Shown here piece after piece: positions 1 through 11,400 of a stretch of DNA of 64,000 nucleotides. Made by a program: the position numbers and the translations under genes. A model generated the notes under the pieces. It was given only the letters and a program-made list of their open reading frames with translations. It made no database searches and was not told the DNA's origin. Source of the DNA: Reticulitermes lucifugus (lineage: Eukaryota; Arthropoda; Insecta; Blattodea; Rhinotermitidae); the NCBI GenBank assembly GCA_026260175.1, contig JAKCWW010000145.1:62001-126000 (forward strand), read 5' to 3'. How positions within the stretch are numbered: the stretch's first letter is position 1; each line of letters starts with the position of its first letter.

Positions 1-230
1 CGCCGGTAAAGAATTGCGTTTTAGGGGGCCAACCGACTTAGCTGAGGCTTTGAGGGTTGTAACCACGGTATATGACGCTGTAAATTAGAAGAGTGTGAAA
101 AAGTGCGGAAATATTTGCCGTAAACGAGGAGGGAATTAGGTGCTACAGATGTGACAGGCCAGGTCATAGGCAACGCGACTGCAAGAGACAGGAAGATGTC
201 TCCTGTGTTTTTAGGGGAGTAGGATGCCAA
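1..230 (+). mobile_element. LTR retrotransposon gag fragment (fossil)
   Basis: A plus-strand fragment cut by the window edge carries one nucleocapsid-type zinc knuckle (C-x2-C-x4-H-x4-C, around 140-190). It follows a basic stretch that looks like the end of a gag matrix/capsid region. It is a broken, partial relic. The clade (Ty3/Gypsy or BEL-like) cannot be told from this piece, and no long terminal repeat is visible here. Confidence 0.55.
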
Positions 231-1739
231 ACATATATAACTAAAATGTTTAGAAAAAAATAAGTGGAGAGAGGAACTCGTATGTAGTCAATGGTTGATT
301 ATGAACGAGAATGTAGCCTATTGGAAAGAACCAAACTCTGCAAATATAACAGAGACTAAAATTACGGGACCTACCTGTTTGAAATAGAATGAAAATGGTA
401 AACTGCATTCAGTAAGACGCAACGCTTATTTGAGACTACGAGGGAATAGAATGACAAATTACGTAAATAAATTGACAGAAGAGGAAATTTTGTAAGAGTA
501 GAGTAACGTTAGTAATGCAATAATGCGCTTATAGATTTGAGAGAACAGATTAATATAAATAGGTTTGTATATGTTTAAAAAATCTGTGCCAGTGTTCGCC
601 AGGAACCAGGCGGAAAACTGGCACAGGTTCAAGTAAAGAAAGATCCACAATTCAGTAACTGCATTTCATATTTCAAATTTCACCTACCGCGGATTATTTC
701 GTGGCAGAGTTTTCTAGGACGAAATCCGTGTGGATGGAGAGGGGGGTCTCCAGTTCTTTCAAAAGAAGAAAATAAAAAAATGAACGGAAAGAGTTAACTT
801 AGCAAAGACGTTCATACTAATGCCACAAATTAATAGCCAACTTTTAGTCTTCCATTAAGTATTCATAATATCGGCGAATGTTTCAAAAGTTTTAAGTCTG
901 CATCAGAAATCTGAATGAGGGCTGGCCCTATACTTTGAATAGTCTACAAACTTACTCCGTAATACTATCTGTTTTTTATAAAGTGTGTTAAGTTCGAATC
1001 CAACCTCATAACAAGACGAGCCAATATCAGGCTGTGGGCAAAGAGAAAGAAAATTTCACCATAAATTTTAATGTAGACTTACATCCCCATTACCGAGTTT
1101 CATTGAAATAAGTCAATTCACACGGAGGACATCTCTCATACATATCGGATGGGATGTTGGAATTGGGCCTAGAGCCAGTCTGAAAGTTGTCGCAAAATGA
1201 AAAGTATCTCCCTCTACCGAGAATCGAATTTTGGTTGTCCATTTCCGTGTGAAACTCAATCTAACAAGTATTAGCCGTTTATTGCATGAATGTCATGATA
1301 TATGGCATAGTTCGTTCCATTTAATTACGTTCACCGCTATATGAACGCTGAAGTGGAAAGAAGAGACAACCTCAGATTTGAATTTCCGATGTTGAAGCTG
1401 TATCAATTAATGTTATTTCTCATTAAAATGTTATTTGATGATTATTTCCCGCGTATCATATTTCACGTAATTAATCAGTGCATACACCATCTGTGAAATG
1501 ACTAAAAAAGCCAGCCAGGATGAAATGCATTAACTAGAACACAAATCATCTATGTTGTTCAGGAGTAAACTTTGATGAAAAATATTTGTCAATTCGAATC
1601 AAATGCATTGTAAATTAACACAGATGAAAAATATAAAGCACGCAACTGACAACACTCACTGCAATTATCTAAGTTGTTTTAAACAAAATTTGTTTCTTAA
1701 GGAGCTAATTGTTGCTCACCTAGTCAAAAACTGCCCCAA
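231..1739. other. Unassigned AT-rich sequence
   Basis: No convincing gene or element was seen. A degenerate tRNA-like box (GAGAATCGAATTTTGG) near 1220 may be an old SINE. Confidence 0.5.
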
Positions 1740-2130
1740 TTTTATGGAACCCGAATGTTCCGTGTTCACAGCCCGCCAATGAGCCAGAGAAATCCAAACG
1801 TACCTTCCCATCCTATTCCTTTAAGATTCGTTTCATCCGTGTTATCCTTCCACTTATGCTTTCGTCTTCCAAATGATTATTTTCCTCCAGGTTTTCTCGT
1901 CCAAATCCTGCAAGCATGTATCTTCTATCCGTAAGTGCCACATGTTCCACCCATCTCATTTTCTTTGAATTCATTGTCCTAATATTTGGCGAGGGGTACA
2001 ACTCATGAAGCACTTAATGTGTAGTTCCCTTCAGCCTCGCATTACTGGCTCCCTCTTTGACCACAATATTTCCCTCGCCTGTTCTTCCCTTAGTGTGACA
2101 CCATATTTCAAACCCATTAAAACAAGAGGC
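1740..2130 (-). mobile_element. LINE-A (RTE-like) 3' fragment, copy 1
   Basis: On the minus strand this reads as the C-terminal tail of a non-LTR retrotransposon. Recognisable pieces are a degraded GxETWxxTLREE motif near 2100, then LHELYPSPNI and KKMRWVEHVA, with the LxGRPEGKRPLG-type region decayed. There are several stops and shifts. The 5' end is missing, as expected from incomplete target-primed reverse transcription. Confidence 0.75.
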
Positions 2131-3957
2131 AAAATTATCTCTATAATATCTATCACAAAACATTTTTCAAATCCCAGTCAGGTCTATTATCTGTAGCCCC
2201 ATACTACGAGTACATTCATATTACATTCCTAATAGCTGTACTGCGTTTATCATTGATGAAAGTCAAATATCGTCAGACAAGATTGCTGTAGGATTGTATG
2301 TGTTTTTGAATCGAAATATTGTGTAGTTGTTGGAATAAACACTGCAAAAACATTTACACAAATTAACCATTTACTACGAATACCCCAATACGCTTCCGCT
2401 AAATTCCGCCATCATCATGAGGCTCTCTTCCAAACACACGCAACTAAAAGGTGTAAATGATACACTACAATTTCAACATTTAAAACACAGCAGAATGATT
2501 TTACTTAAAACCATTAAATTATTCAGACTCATAGTGCATTAAAACCCTTGTAATTCGTAAAATATAAAAGGTATGTGCATTAATAAATAATTGTGGTTTA
2601 TATGTACGGAAGGTGCATTTTGAATTTACGAGTTTCAGAAAATGCATTTCTCACTTTTTCTACTAATCCCGCCATTTTCCAGAATTAAATTAATGCTTGC
2701 ATCTTTTAATATTAGAGTCGTGTAAATTTCACTGCAGTCGACAGTGTAACATTGTTCTGGAGCAGGCTAATCTAGGAAACATATTTATGTCTTGTGTATA
2801 GCATAATGTTTCTCCCGCTTATAAAATAAGAAGATCCATTGTCTACCTAACAGCATTCAATCCATATTTCTGACAACAGTAACAGAGCAGTTGGTGGGAG
2901 AACGCGGGGGAAACTGCTATACAGGCAAAACAACATGAACAACCTGCATACATAGTCATCCTGACAACGACAAAAGCACAAACAAGTGAAGCACAATAGG
3001 AATATCTGTTCACTGTCTGCGTCCTATGAAGAAAGCCATGCAAGAGGACGACAGCCGCCGGTAATAAATAAAATACAGAAATAAAGAACATATCGGTGCA
3101 CAGGTGGCGGGCTCTTGTGAATGCGGTAATGAACCTTCGGGTTCCATAAAGCGCGGGGAATTTCTTGACTAGCTGAGGACCTGTTAGCTTCTCAAGAAGG
3201 ACTCTGCTCCATGGAGTTAGAGTTATCGGTGCACCAAATCAAGAATAAGCGAACAGGTGCAGACACTGCAATACTCAGAGGAAATAGTGAAAAACAAACA
3301 TAGCATGGAAATTTTTAACAGGGTTATGAACTAATAATAATAATAATCCACAGATAAACAGGAACTCGTACGCGGACTTAAAATTTTACTAGCTATTATA
3401 ATTTTAAAAACACAGTTCAGGTGTTACAATCTCAGTACAGGATGCACAGTCCAGACGACATTACAATGCCTGACGGAATGTCAAAACTCTGCATGTACAA
3501 GATAAGTAAGTTGTTTTGTTACCTACGATGGTTCTCTTGTGCACTGGAATGCAGTGTGTCCTAGTACTTCTCGTAATACACGTGTGTGCAAAGGTTTGTT
3601 GGCATTTTGATGATACAGTATTCTAGTAAGTCAGTTTCATATTTAATCTGTAGAACTTCCAAAATATGCTATGTTTAAAAATTAACCAAATTTTAAAGTA
3701 TATACGGTGTCCATCATCTGCTATAAATTTGGAATGAGTAGGGTATTTCCCTGAAAATTAGCAGCAAGAAAAATGTCAATGTCACTTCTACGGCATGGTG
3801 CTGTAATTCGCCCCCCCCCCATCAAACACGCCACTAAGCGGTTGTGCGATGTCCCGAGTTGGACACAGACCAAGTCGCTTTCGTCAGGCAGTTCCAAAAT
3901 GCTGTCCTATGATTACGTATTTATAAAGCAGGATAATGCAAGTTAAATATTTTGGTA
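2131..3957. other. Mostly unassigned, with LINE-A tail at 3096
   Basis: Apart from the LINE-A tail, nothing was recognised. The start of 3690-3830 (ACGGTGTCCATCATCTGC) vaguely resembles the end of a mariner-type element, but no partner end was found. Confidence 0.4.
3096..3228 (+). mobile_element. LINE-A extreme 3' end, copy 2
   Basis: A short but well preserved tail begins at the sequence for RWRALVNAVMNLRVP. It continues into the 3' untranslated end, finishing with the AAGGACTCTGCTCCATGGAG motif shared with other copies (for example near 22210 and, reversed, near 46900). It is severely 5' truncated. Confidence 0.8.
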
Positions 3958-3988
3958 CTGAGGAAGTGTCTTCTACACTGAAACGTCC
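3958..3988 (+). ncRNA. Hammerhead-like core A
   Basis: CTGAGGA (3958-3964) fits the hammerhead consensus CUGANGA exactly. It is followed by a perfect hairpin AGTGT-CTTCT-ACACT (3965-3979) in the stem II place, and GAAAC at 3980-3984. What follows (GTCCGAA) does not give a good stem III or cleavage triplet, and no stem I was found, so it is at most a relic. Confidence 0.4.
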
Positions 3989-4069
3989 GAATATATTTAG
4001 ATAAAATTACTGAACTTCGAATAAGTAGAGAGTAAAAATATCATGTTGCGAATACTGAAAGTGCAGAGC

Positions 4070-4160
4070 AGATTCAAGCAAGGGAATGCCTGCTGCCACT
4101 CCAGAATTTTTATCTTCTACGAAACTATCTAAAACCCTTAGGCATTTCAGGTTCTTATGG
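4070..4160 (+). mobile_element. LINE-A internal fragment, copy 3
   Basis: Bases around 4083-4110 (GGGAATGCCTGCTGCCAC, then TCCAGAAT) match the start of copy 5 at 9829-9850. Both correspond to the GNACYxSVQNLLSS region of this LINE. What follows can be read as LSSTKLSKTLRHFR, close to the expected LSSRLLSKNLK. Only about 90 bases are recognisable. Confidence 0.5.
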
Positions 4161-4403
4161 TGGTTACCAAGAAGTTACTGTACTCTGGAAGGTGGCGTCA
4201 TGTAATCTCACACGTTGTTAACATCCGTACGATGGTAGCCGCATATAGAAACGCCAAAAACATTAGAATACACGAAACCACATAACCACATCAGTTGTTT
4301 CAACGTGTGTGCAAAACTTACCCTCTAGGTGCTAGGTATTGCATCGCAATGCAATACCTTGATTAACGCGTTGGGCTTGAATTCCTTGGATCTAAAAAAC
4401 TCC

Positions 4404-4437
4404 CCAAGTATGGCATCCCGATGCCGAAACATGTAGG
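4404..4437 (+). ncRNA. Hammerhead-like core B
   Basis: A perfect GGCAT-CCCG-ATGCC hairpin (4412-4425) is followed by GAAAC and the palindromic ACATGT plus A. That forms a loop-less stem III with a GTA cleavage triplet. GGA directly after the triplet can pair with TCC directly before the core, extended by TTT/AAA. The CTGANGA box is mutated to CCAAGTA, so activity is unlikely. Confidence 0.45.
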
Positions 4438-5034
4438 AATTTAATACTTGCCAAGAACTGTATTTTATTAAGTGCGTATGTTGGTTGATGTATTAACTTT
4501 TTCTTGAGCCTGTACGGCCGTATGTTACCCTCTGTGATCTTGGCAAAAAGATGTGTTATTGGCAATGGCAAAATTGTTTTGACGATTTCCTCTCAGCAGA
4601 ATAATAGACAGGACGCTAACTACATAGTCTACAGTTCCGTTTCCTGAAATTATACTCTTACTGCTTGGGACTGTACTTGAGGTTGCTCAAACAAGATAAT
4701 GCCAGCCCGCACACCCGTATGATAGAGCTGGACTACTGCTGAACAGTCATTTGCATTACAACCATTGTGAGGAGAGGACATGACTGGTAAGTACAGGAGC
4801 ATTAAGTATTGCACAGCAGACCACAGTAACGTAGTTCACACTATGCAGCAGATCTAGTAGTCTAACTAAATCACTTAACGAATTTCATCGTGCTTGATTT
4901 AATTGTGTAAATAAATATACCATGTAGAAAAGTCCTGAGAAACTGAAAGTTGCACAGCTGATCAAGAAATACATAATTTAAAGCTTTCACGGCGACTAAA
5001 CAGAATAAAATGTTCTCGGGCTAGCAGTCGCGTC

Positions 5035-5400
5035 AGATTGCTTATTGGCGAGTGAACCAACGTTTACGTGGACCGCCTGGTACAGGAAGCTATTGAAACA
5101 CACGTGAACAAGAATAATTTAACAGAGACGGTGGCTTCATACTGAGCCAGGCCCAGTCACCTATAACCAACATATTAAACAGCGTAAGAGGAGGACCCAG
5201 CAGGGCAGGTACTTGACTCCGCCCACCAACCCCCTTGTCACGTCACCGGCTATAACGGACAGGCTTATCATGACGCGGACAGATTTGGAAGGTGGTCAGT
5301 TCCCTGATGACGACGGCAGAGATTGTTCTCGAAACGTTGGTTTACTCATCGTTAAACAATCTGACATGATCAAGAAATGCCCCGCCGTTTATGGCATCCG
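5035..5400 (+). mobile_element. Penelope-like element 3' end with hammerhead-like core
   Basis: TYVDRLVQEAIETHVNKNN followed by FNRDGGFILSQAQSP (in a neighbouring frame) matches the conserved C-terminal tail that follows the GIY-YIG endonuclease in Penelope-like retroelements. About 150 bases further, at 5304-5335, is CTGATGA, an imperfect hairpin and GAAAC. That is the order of a hammerhead ribozyme core, which PLE terminal repeats are known to carry. The copy is partial and decayed. Confidence 0.6.
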
Positions 5401-5547
5401 AAGTTTCAATGTCATGCGAAATTTGAGGTGTAAACAGAGGTGCTGCTGAAGAATCAAGTCTTTTGGAATGTTACTGCGCGTCGATTGTTAAATGGTGACA
5501 AGAGGTTTAGAAGGCACTGTGATCCCTCAAAGGGTTGGTGTTTACAT

Positions 5548-5686
5548 ACACACGCGCATACACACATGCACGCATTCACACATACATGCACGCATGCACA
5601 CATGCACACACATATACACACGTGCATACATACATACACATACATATACATACACATACATATACATACATACATACGTACATATG

Positions 5687-5720
<34 letters not shown>

Positions 5721-5802
5721 CATACATACATACATAGCCGCATACATACATACACACATACATACACACATACATACATTCATAAATACATATATACATA
5801 TA
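5548..5802. repeat. Long (CA)n/(CATA)n simple-sequence array
   Basis: About 250 bases of CACA, CATACA and TACATA units, impure at the left and purer at the right. All apparent reading frames here (His/Thr-rich or Tyr/Val/Cys-rich) are artefacts of the repeat. Confidence 0.95.
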
Positions 5803-5889
5803 TTCCATGGATCCAAAATTTGGTCAAAGTGACAATATACAAAATATAACACATACAATACAAACGTATAAGTATTTCATTTACAGCAG

Positions 5890-6440
5890 TATAATGTTAC
5901 ACCAGATTCAACACATACAGCTGACAATAAGATTTTGAGTCGTTTATAAACACCAGAAATTTATCAACAGACAAAAATGGGTGTGTATTCAAATATAGTC
6001 TTAATGCTACTTTAAATTTAGCATTTTCATTGATCAGACGTTTTGAGCCTACATGGAAAACTACTGAATATTTGTCGTCAGCATAGTATGTACTTTTTAT
6101 GACAATATGAAATTCTGGAAATTGTTCTGTGAAGAGGGCATTTATTCCTTGTATCAACACTATGTACGATTAAATTATTTTCAAATGTATCTTGCTTATT
6201 TACAACGAAGCTCATTAACGAAAACATATACTGGCATGGAACAGATAAAAAACATCTTATCTCTTAAACAGATATGTGCACGAATTTCTGAGGGTTTGAG
6301 GCAAACATAATTCTAAGAGTTTTCTTTTGCAAAGTAAATACCTTCCTACTGCAAGATTAATGACTCCAAATAATCATTCCATATTCATTACAGGTTGAAA
6401 ACAGCGAAAATAAATTGAATTCGTGTTCCTAACGTGAATT
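5890..6440 (-). mobile_element. LINE-B (CR1/Jockey-like) C-terminal fragment
   Basis: The minus strand reads, in order, YGMIIW, VFTLQKKTLRIM, CQYMFSLMSFVVNKQDTF, NNLIVHSVDTRNK, a decayed LHRTISRISYCHKK (normally LHRPxANLSxxQK), IFSSFPCRLK, and KFKVALRLYLNTHPFLSVDK. This is the typical end of insect CR1/Jockey-type reverse transcriptases (VHxxNTRxKxxLHRPxxxLSxxQKGxxYxGIKIFNxLP ... FKxALKxYLxxHSFYSVDEFL). A few frameshifts separate the blocks. It is unrelated to the LINE-A family. Confidence 0.78.
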
Positions 6441-6963
6441 CTAACGTTCTCCATGTAACTTACAAAATCACTTGATTAGTATTATTATTCCAATACAGGC
6501 AGTTATCGAATTTGTTATTCAACGAATTTTGTATTTGAAGATTCTTGTACAAAATGTTAATCTATTTAATAATTTGTCATTCCGTTCCTCTGCCTCGATG
6601 CTGCCTAAATGTTATTGATTATAATTTACGGGGCATCATCTTCTGATTGGCCGTCTAGTATGGGAGATGAAAAAGATGAATTTAGTCACGTTATTCACAA
6701 AATTGTTATCAATTGCAGTAACACAGAAGTTTTTAATTCTTGTTGCAATATTTCCTGCATGTGACACATTACATATTGTTAAAAGTCAAGTTCGTAGCTG
6801 CCTTGTGTAGTTTTAATCCAGGTAACCTGTATTTATGCCACCACAAATTATAAATTCAGATTTTGAATTACACAGACATTTCATAGTACCTTGAGTTTAA
6901 GCCAAAACCAACAAATGCACAAGATTATTAACACTATAAAATGTATTTACAACCCCTACATAT

Positions 6964-6991
6964 GTTTCGGCAAACAAATTGCCATCCTCAA
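6964..6991 (-). ncRNA. Hammerhead-like core C
   Basis: On the minus strand TTGAGGA (one base from CTGANGA) is followed by T, then GGCAA-TTTGT-TTGCC, GAAAC, and palindromic ACATATGT plus A (GTA triplet). Bases after the triplet are GGGG, which can make wobble-rich pairs with CTT upstream. Next to it, the ACCAACAAATGCACAA stretch at 6907-6922 is shared with the two arms at 24936 and 26650. Confidence 0.45.
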
Positions 6992-7904
6992 AGAATTACA
7001 AGTACGTATTGCATCCAAACACACAATAGTTGGTTTTACAGTAGAAGTATTTACGCAGCTTACAATGTTAAAATATATATACATATGCATGAAATTATAA
7101 AATTAAAAATTAAGAACACTAATACATTATGCCTCAAGTAGTGATTGCAAATAAATATGCCATATAAACTCAGTATAAAATATATACAAATAGTTTCTCA
7201 TGAATCGGTATTGGTATTTAAAACTTAAAATGGTTTTTAAAAAAATTGGTTGTAGGCCACTTATACAAGCGTGTGGTTGATCTATTGTTGATCCCGTCCT
7301 GCAGCGTTGTGTATTACGTGTGCGATGAGGTATAATGTTGGTTTTGACTTAAACTCACGATTAAATGCACGGTACATACAACACAAAATGTCATAGTACC
7401 ATTTAAACAGTGACGTCTTGTCGTTAAGAACTTTATCCCAATAAATATCCAGGTAATGAGAGATGGAACAGTTCCTGATCTTTCATGTGATGTTCACTTA
7501 AACACAGCACATGGGTATTTATGCTACTTATTTCAAAATAATTTATTAATTCATCACTTTGCTTCTTCGTCCCTTCATATTTTCATGAAAGATGCTTAAC
7601 GAATTTAGAGAGGGTACATTTTTTCGTGAAATTTGAAATCGAGATATTCGATACAATTTAAGCACAGTTGTGGTTATGGTTTTAAGCTACAAATGGAGAG
7701 GCCCTAGCATGATTACTAACCAGAACACTGCTCATACTTGGCACATGACTACCAGTTATTCTTTCGACGGTAGGATGGTAATCCTCCTCTTGCCTCGAGA
7801 ATTTAGTTGTAGGTCATGTATCGTGTACTCCTTCAGAAATAATGTCGTGTGAATGATACTATTGTGAGACACGTCACGTCCCATAAAGGCCCGTTCAATT
7901 CCCA

Positions 7905-8110
7905 GATTCACGATCCTAACCCTCCAACCAACACGGCGTAACATCCCAGAAGACTTGAATTTCCTCATGTTCGTAAGAACCTGCCAGTGGTAGCTATTCT
8001 GACCAAAATTAATTGAACCAGATTCTCACATCCTGTTTCTTTAAGATATATTTTGGTAATATAGTAACATCTATGACTGGGCCTCGCAAATGGTCTCTTC
8101 CCATCAGGTT
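7905..8110 (-). mobile_element. LINE-A 3' fragment, copy 4
   Basis: The minus-strand reading contains a decayed GKRPFARP, then LKETGCENLVQLIL and a degraded ALVNAVMNLRVP block running to about 7910. These follow the order KRPLGRP / MDLxEVGxxxxDWIxLAQD / RWRALVNAVMNLRVP of better copies. It lies about 180 bases upstream of the first recognised DM9 exon, so it may sit in that gene's first intron. Confidence 0.55.
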
Positions 8111-8289
8111 TTCTGAAAAGAAAATTTTATAAACATTTCTTATTTTTAGCGTAAATGTTCCTTGAATGTTTCAAACCTAACAGGCCTATAGCGTTTTATA
8201 ATGATCGACAGTATTGTTGTACATGCTAAATATGAATAACTACTCGACACATTACGGAATTTAGTTACGACGGACTGGACTATTCACAG

Positions 8290-8486
8290 GTGCCTGCTGG
8301 GTCGGAGGGAGCTTCGGCTCCGTGCCTGAAGGAGCAATTCTTGCAGGACACGACAAAGATGGAGGCTCGCTGTACATCGGACGCGCGTATTATGAGTCTG
8401 ACATTCTACCTGCCAAAATAGTTCCCAACAACGGCGCTGCATATGTGGCCTACGGCGGCCAAGAGCATCAGGTTTCGCATTATGAG
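8290..8486 (+). CDS. DM9 protein, internal exon with first DM9 repeat
   Basis: Acceptor CACAG ends at 8289, and the donor is GAG|GTACAG at 8486/8487. Entry is phase 1 (the first two bases finish a codon) and exit is phase 0 after HYE. It encodes ACWVGGSFGSVPEGAILAGHD through YGGQEHQVSHYE. The open frame continues far into the intron, but family similarity stops exactly at the donor. Confidence 0.87.
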
Positions 8487-11400
8487 GTACAGATTTGCAC
8501 AGCTTTGCATTCGAACGCACCATTGTTCCGTATTCGAATCTCGACCAGGAGGTTAGCTATCCTGCTAGGTTTATTGTCTGAGCATCTCCAAATGTCGGAA
8601 TTGGTAATTAAGAATAGGCTGCGATTGGCAACTTCCATCTACTTCCACTACGTCCTTCATAGTTATTCTTCTATTTGGAATAATATGACGTATTTCGGTG
8701 TTAAGGCGTCGTTAAATATAACCATGAAAAAAGGAACGCCTATTTCAAAATGCAGGCCATATTCACAAAAATCACTGACATGCTCATATAAAGAACTTAG
8801 TCATTTAAAGAGTTTCTTTCAAAAGGTAAAAGACAATTACTCAGACAACCAGGACTTCTTACAACTATTCAACTTTCAACACTGTTTACTAATTTCATTT
8901 AGTTCATCCTTAATTATTTACAAAACGTTAGCTACCTTCTAATAAATCATGTATGGATTAACAATAGTAAATACATTTAAAATATGCATGAATTCGTTTA
9001 ACTTAATTCTTTTTAATTATTAAATTTCATTCCTGAGCAAGCTGGCTCAAGCCACGACGCCTCTGACTTGCATGTTGCAGATGTCCGATAGAACTTCAGC
9101 CGGAACAACGACTAAATTGAATTACATATCTTGTGATTTACGTCAGCAATCCCAAGGAAATTTTGGGATAGTGTTTTACACGAGGCCAAGACCTTTTCTT
9201 TCCACACACTTTCCTTTTCATTTTCATTCATTCATTCAATCGATGCTCTATGATTTAATGAGAGCAGCGTCGTTAAATAAATTTCGAAACTATATTTCAT
9301 TACTAATACCACATCTCAACATTAATTATCGCAGCAAGAAATGTGTAAAAATGCCCAAAGTGTTCATCTCTAGATAGTAGTGTAATTAAGCCGTTTTACT
9401 GTGCTGCAGGTGTTATGTCACGGAATTGCCATGTGGCAGACTGCAAGTGAGGGACATGTGCCGGAGGAAGCTTTGGCTGCAGGCATGACAAAGGAAGGAG
9501 AGAAACTTTACGTGGGCCGTGTCTTCCACGATGGCACCCTCACTCCAGGCAAGGTACGCACTTGGGAACAATGTTTTTGTTGTGAGGCAAGTCTCTCACG
9601 ACGGAGGCTATTAAAGTTACTGTCCTGGAGGATCTGACGACTCGTCAACTTGTAGATTGCAACCGATGTTTAGGAAAATCTTCTGGATGGAAGCAGCAGG
9701 CTTCTCGGGAATAGGGTAAGCTTTTGACCAGACTACATGGTGTTCATATCCCATTTGCCAGCATTCTTCAATGTTATGTCTTCTTCATTTTTTCTGTAGT
9801 GTCCTTATAGGGAACAGATTGAACACCGGGAATGCCTGCTACCATTCGATCCAGAATCGTAAGTCTTCCCGTTGGAGTTTCAAAAATAAAAAGATTAAAA
9901 TGTACCAAAAAAAGTTGCATGCTTTTCATATCGGCTTGAAACTTGATCAGTCACACTGAATGAAGGACACAGATTGAGGGTGCTTGAGAATAGAGGCTCA
10001 GGAAGATATTTGGGCCTAATAGCGACAAGGTAAGAGGGGAGTGGAAAAACCTGCACATTTAGGAACTTCATGATTTGTACTCGGGTGATGGAATCAAGAA
10101 GAATTAGATGTGCGGAGCACGTGGCATGTTTGGGTGAGAGACGAGATGCATGCAGTGTTTTGGTAGGGACACTGTGGGGAAAGAGGCCACTTGGAAGAGG
10201 TAGGCGTAAATGGGATGAAAATATAAAAATGGATATTAATGAAATCGGTTGGAAAGGCGTGGACTGGATTGATTCGGCCCAGGATATGGAGAGGTAGCGG
10301 GCTCTTGTAAAAGCGGTAATGAAACTTCGGAGTCTACAAAATGCAGGTATCTTGTTGACTAGTTGAGATACTATTAGCTTTGCACGCAAGACGCTGCTCC
10401 ATAAAGATAGATAGTTAGTCAGTTAATTGGTTAGTTCTCATCGGGAAAAGGATCCTCAGACGAGAGCCGGCTTAGGCTCTACAGGCATGTAGGCGAATTC
10501 TAATGGTGCCACAGACATACAAGGCGGACGTGACGGGAGCATGGCCACAGTGACTGAATTAAAAACGTAGTACCAGTAGCAGTCTTAAATTAAGATTAAC
10601 TAATGGCGCTATTCGTTTGTCACGCTGATAATCGCTGAACTGGCTAAGAACCTTCTAGCCTTTTACGGAGCCCAAAGTTAATCACCGTGTTCACAAGAAT
10701 CCGCCACTAGACCCCTAAACTGAACACAAACTCATACCACATAACTTTAAGATCCATTCAGATATTATATTCCCATTTTATATTGAATTCTTCCAGCCGC
10801 TGCTTCTTTCCACATACTTCGATTAAAATATTGTATGAATCTCTCCATACGTTCTACAAAGTACTACCTACCCCACCTTCCCTAATTTAATAAACCTGAT
10901 AATATTATACTCTAAGTAGGTTTTCAAAAGAAACGACATATCCCAGGAAAAAGTAAGCCTTTTCAATTATTATGTTCACATTTATAAATAAAATTAATGT
11001 TACTGCTCCAAAGCGCAAAATGCCTTTCCTTTCCCGTCGACAGTTCACTGACATAGCCTTTCATGACATTTTCCTTCTTGCTTCACATATGGTAAACAAG
11101 AATTTCCAATTAGGATTTAGTAAACATGTAAACAAAAACTAAATGCATTACTTTTATATTTCACTCCTACTTTTGTTATGCAGTCTGTGCAAGGAAATTT
11201 CCGTCTATAGCATAGTTCAATCGAAATCATCTGATGCAACAGTTTCCTCACAAACACATGTTGTAAAGAATGACACTTCATTTCAACCATTACATAGACG
11301 TTTAAAAGATAGATCTTCAAAGCAATTTTATACACTTTCATATCACTGGCATACACAAACCTCTTTCTCAGTGACTTATATTTTAGCCTTAAATTGTCTT

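Noticed and set aside
5440-5858. Several long overlapping open frames on both strands
   Set aside because: They are translations of a CA/CATA simple repeat (His/Thr or Cys/Val/Tyr runs) in every frame, not genes.
9802-9858. Apparent 57-base exon with good acceptor (TTTTTTCTGTAG) and donor (GTAAGTC) in DM9 intron 2
   Set aside because: The same bases belong to the LINE-A coding region (GNACYHSIQN) and match 4083-4110, so the splice-like borders are coincidental; inclusion would also break the DM9 phase-0 join.
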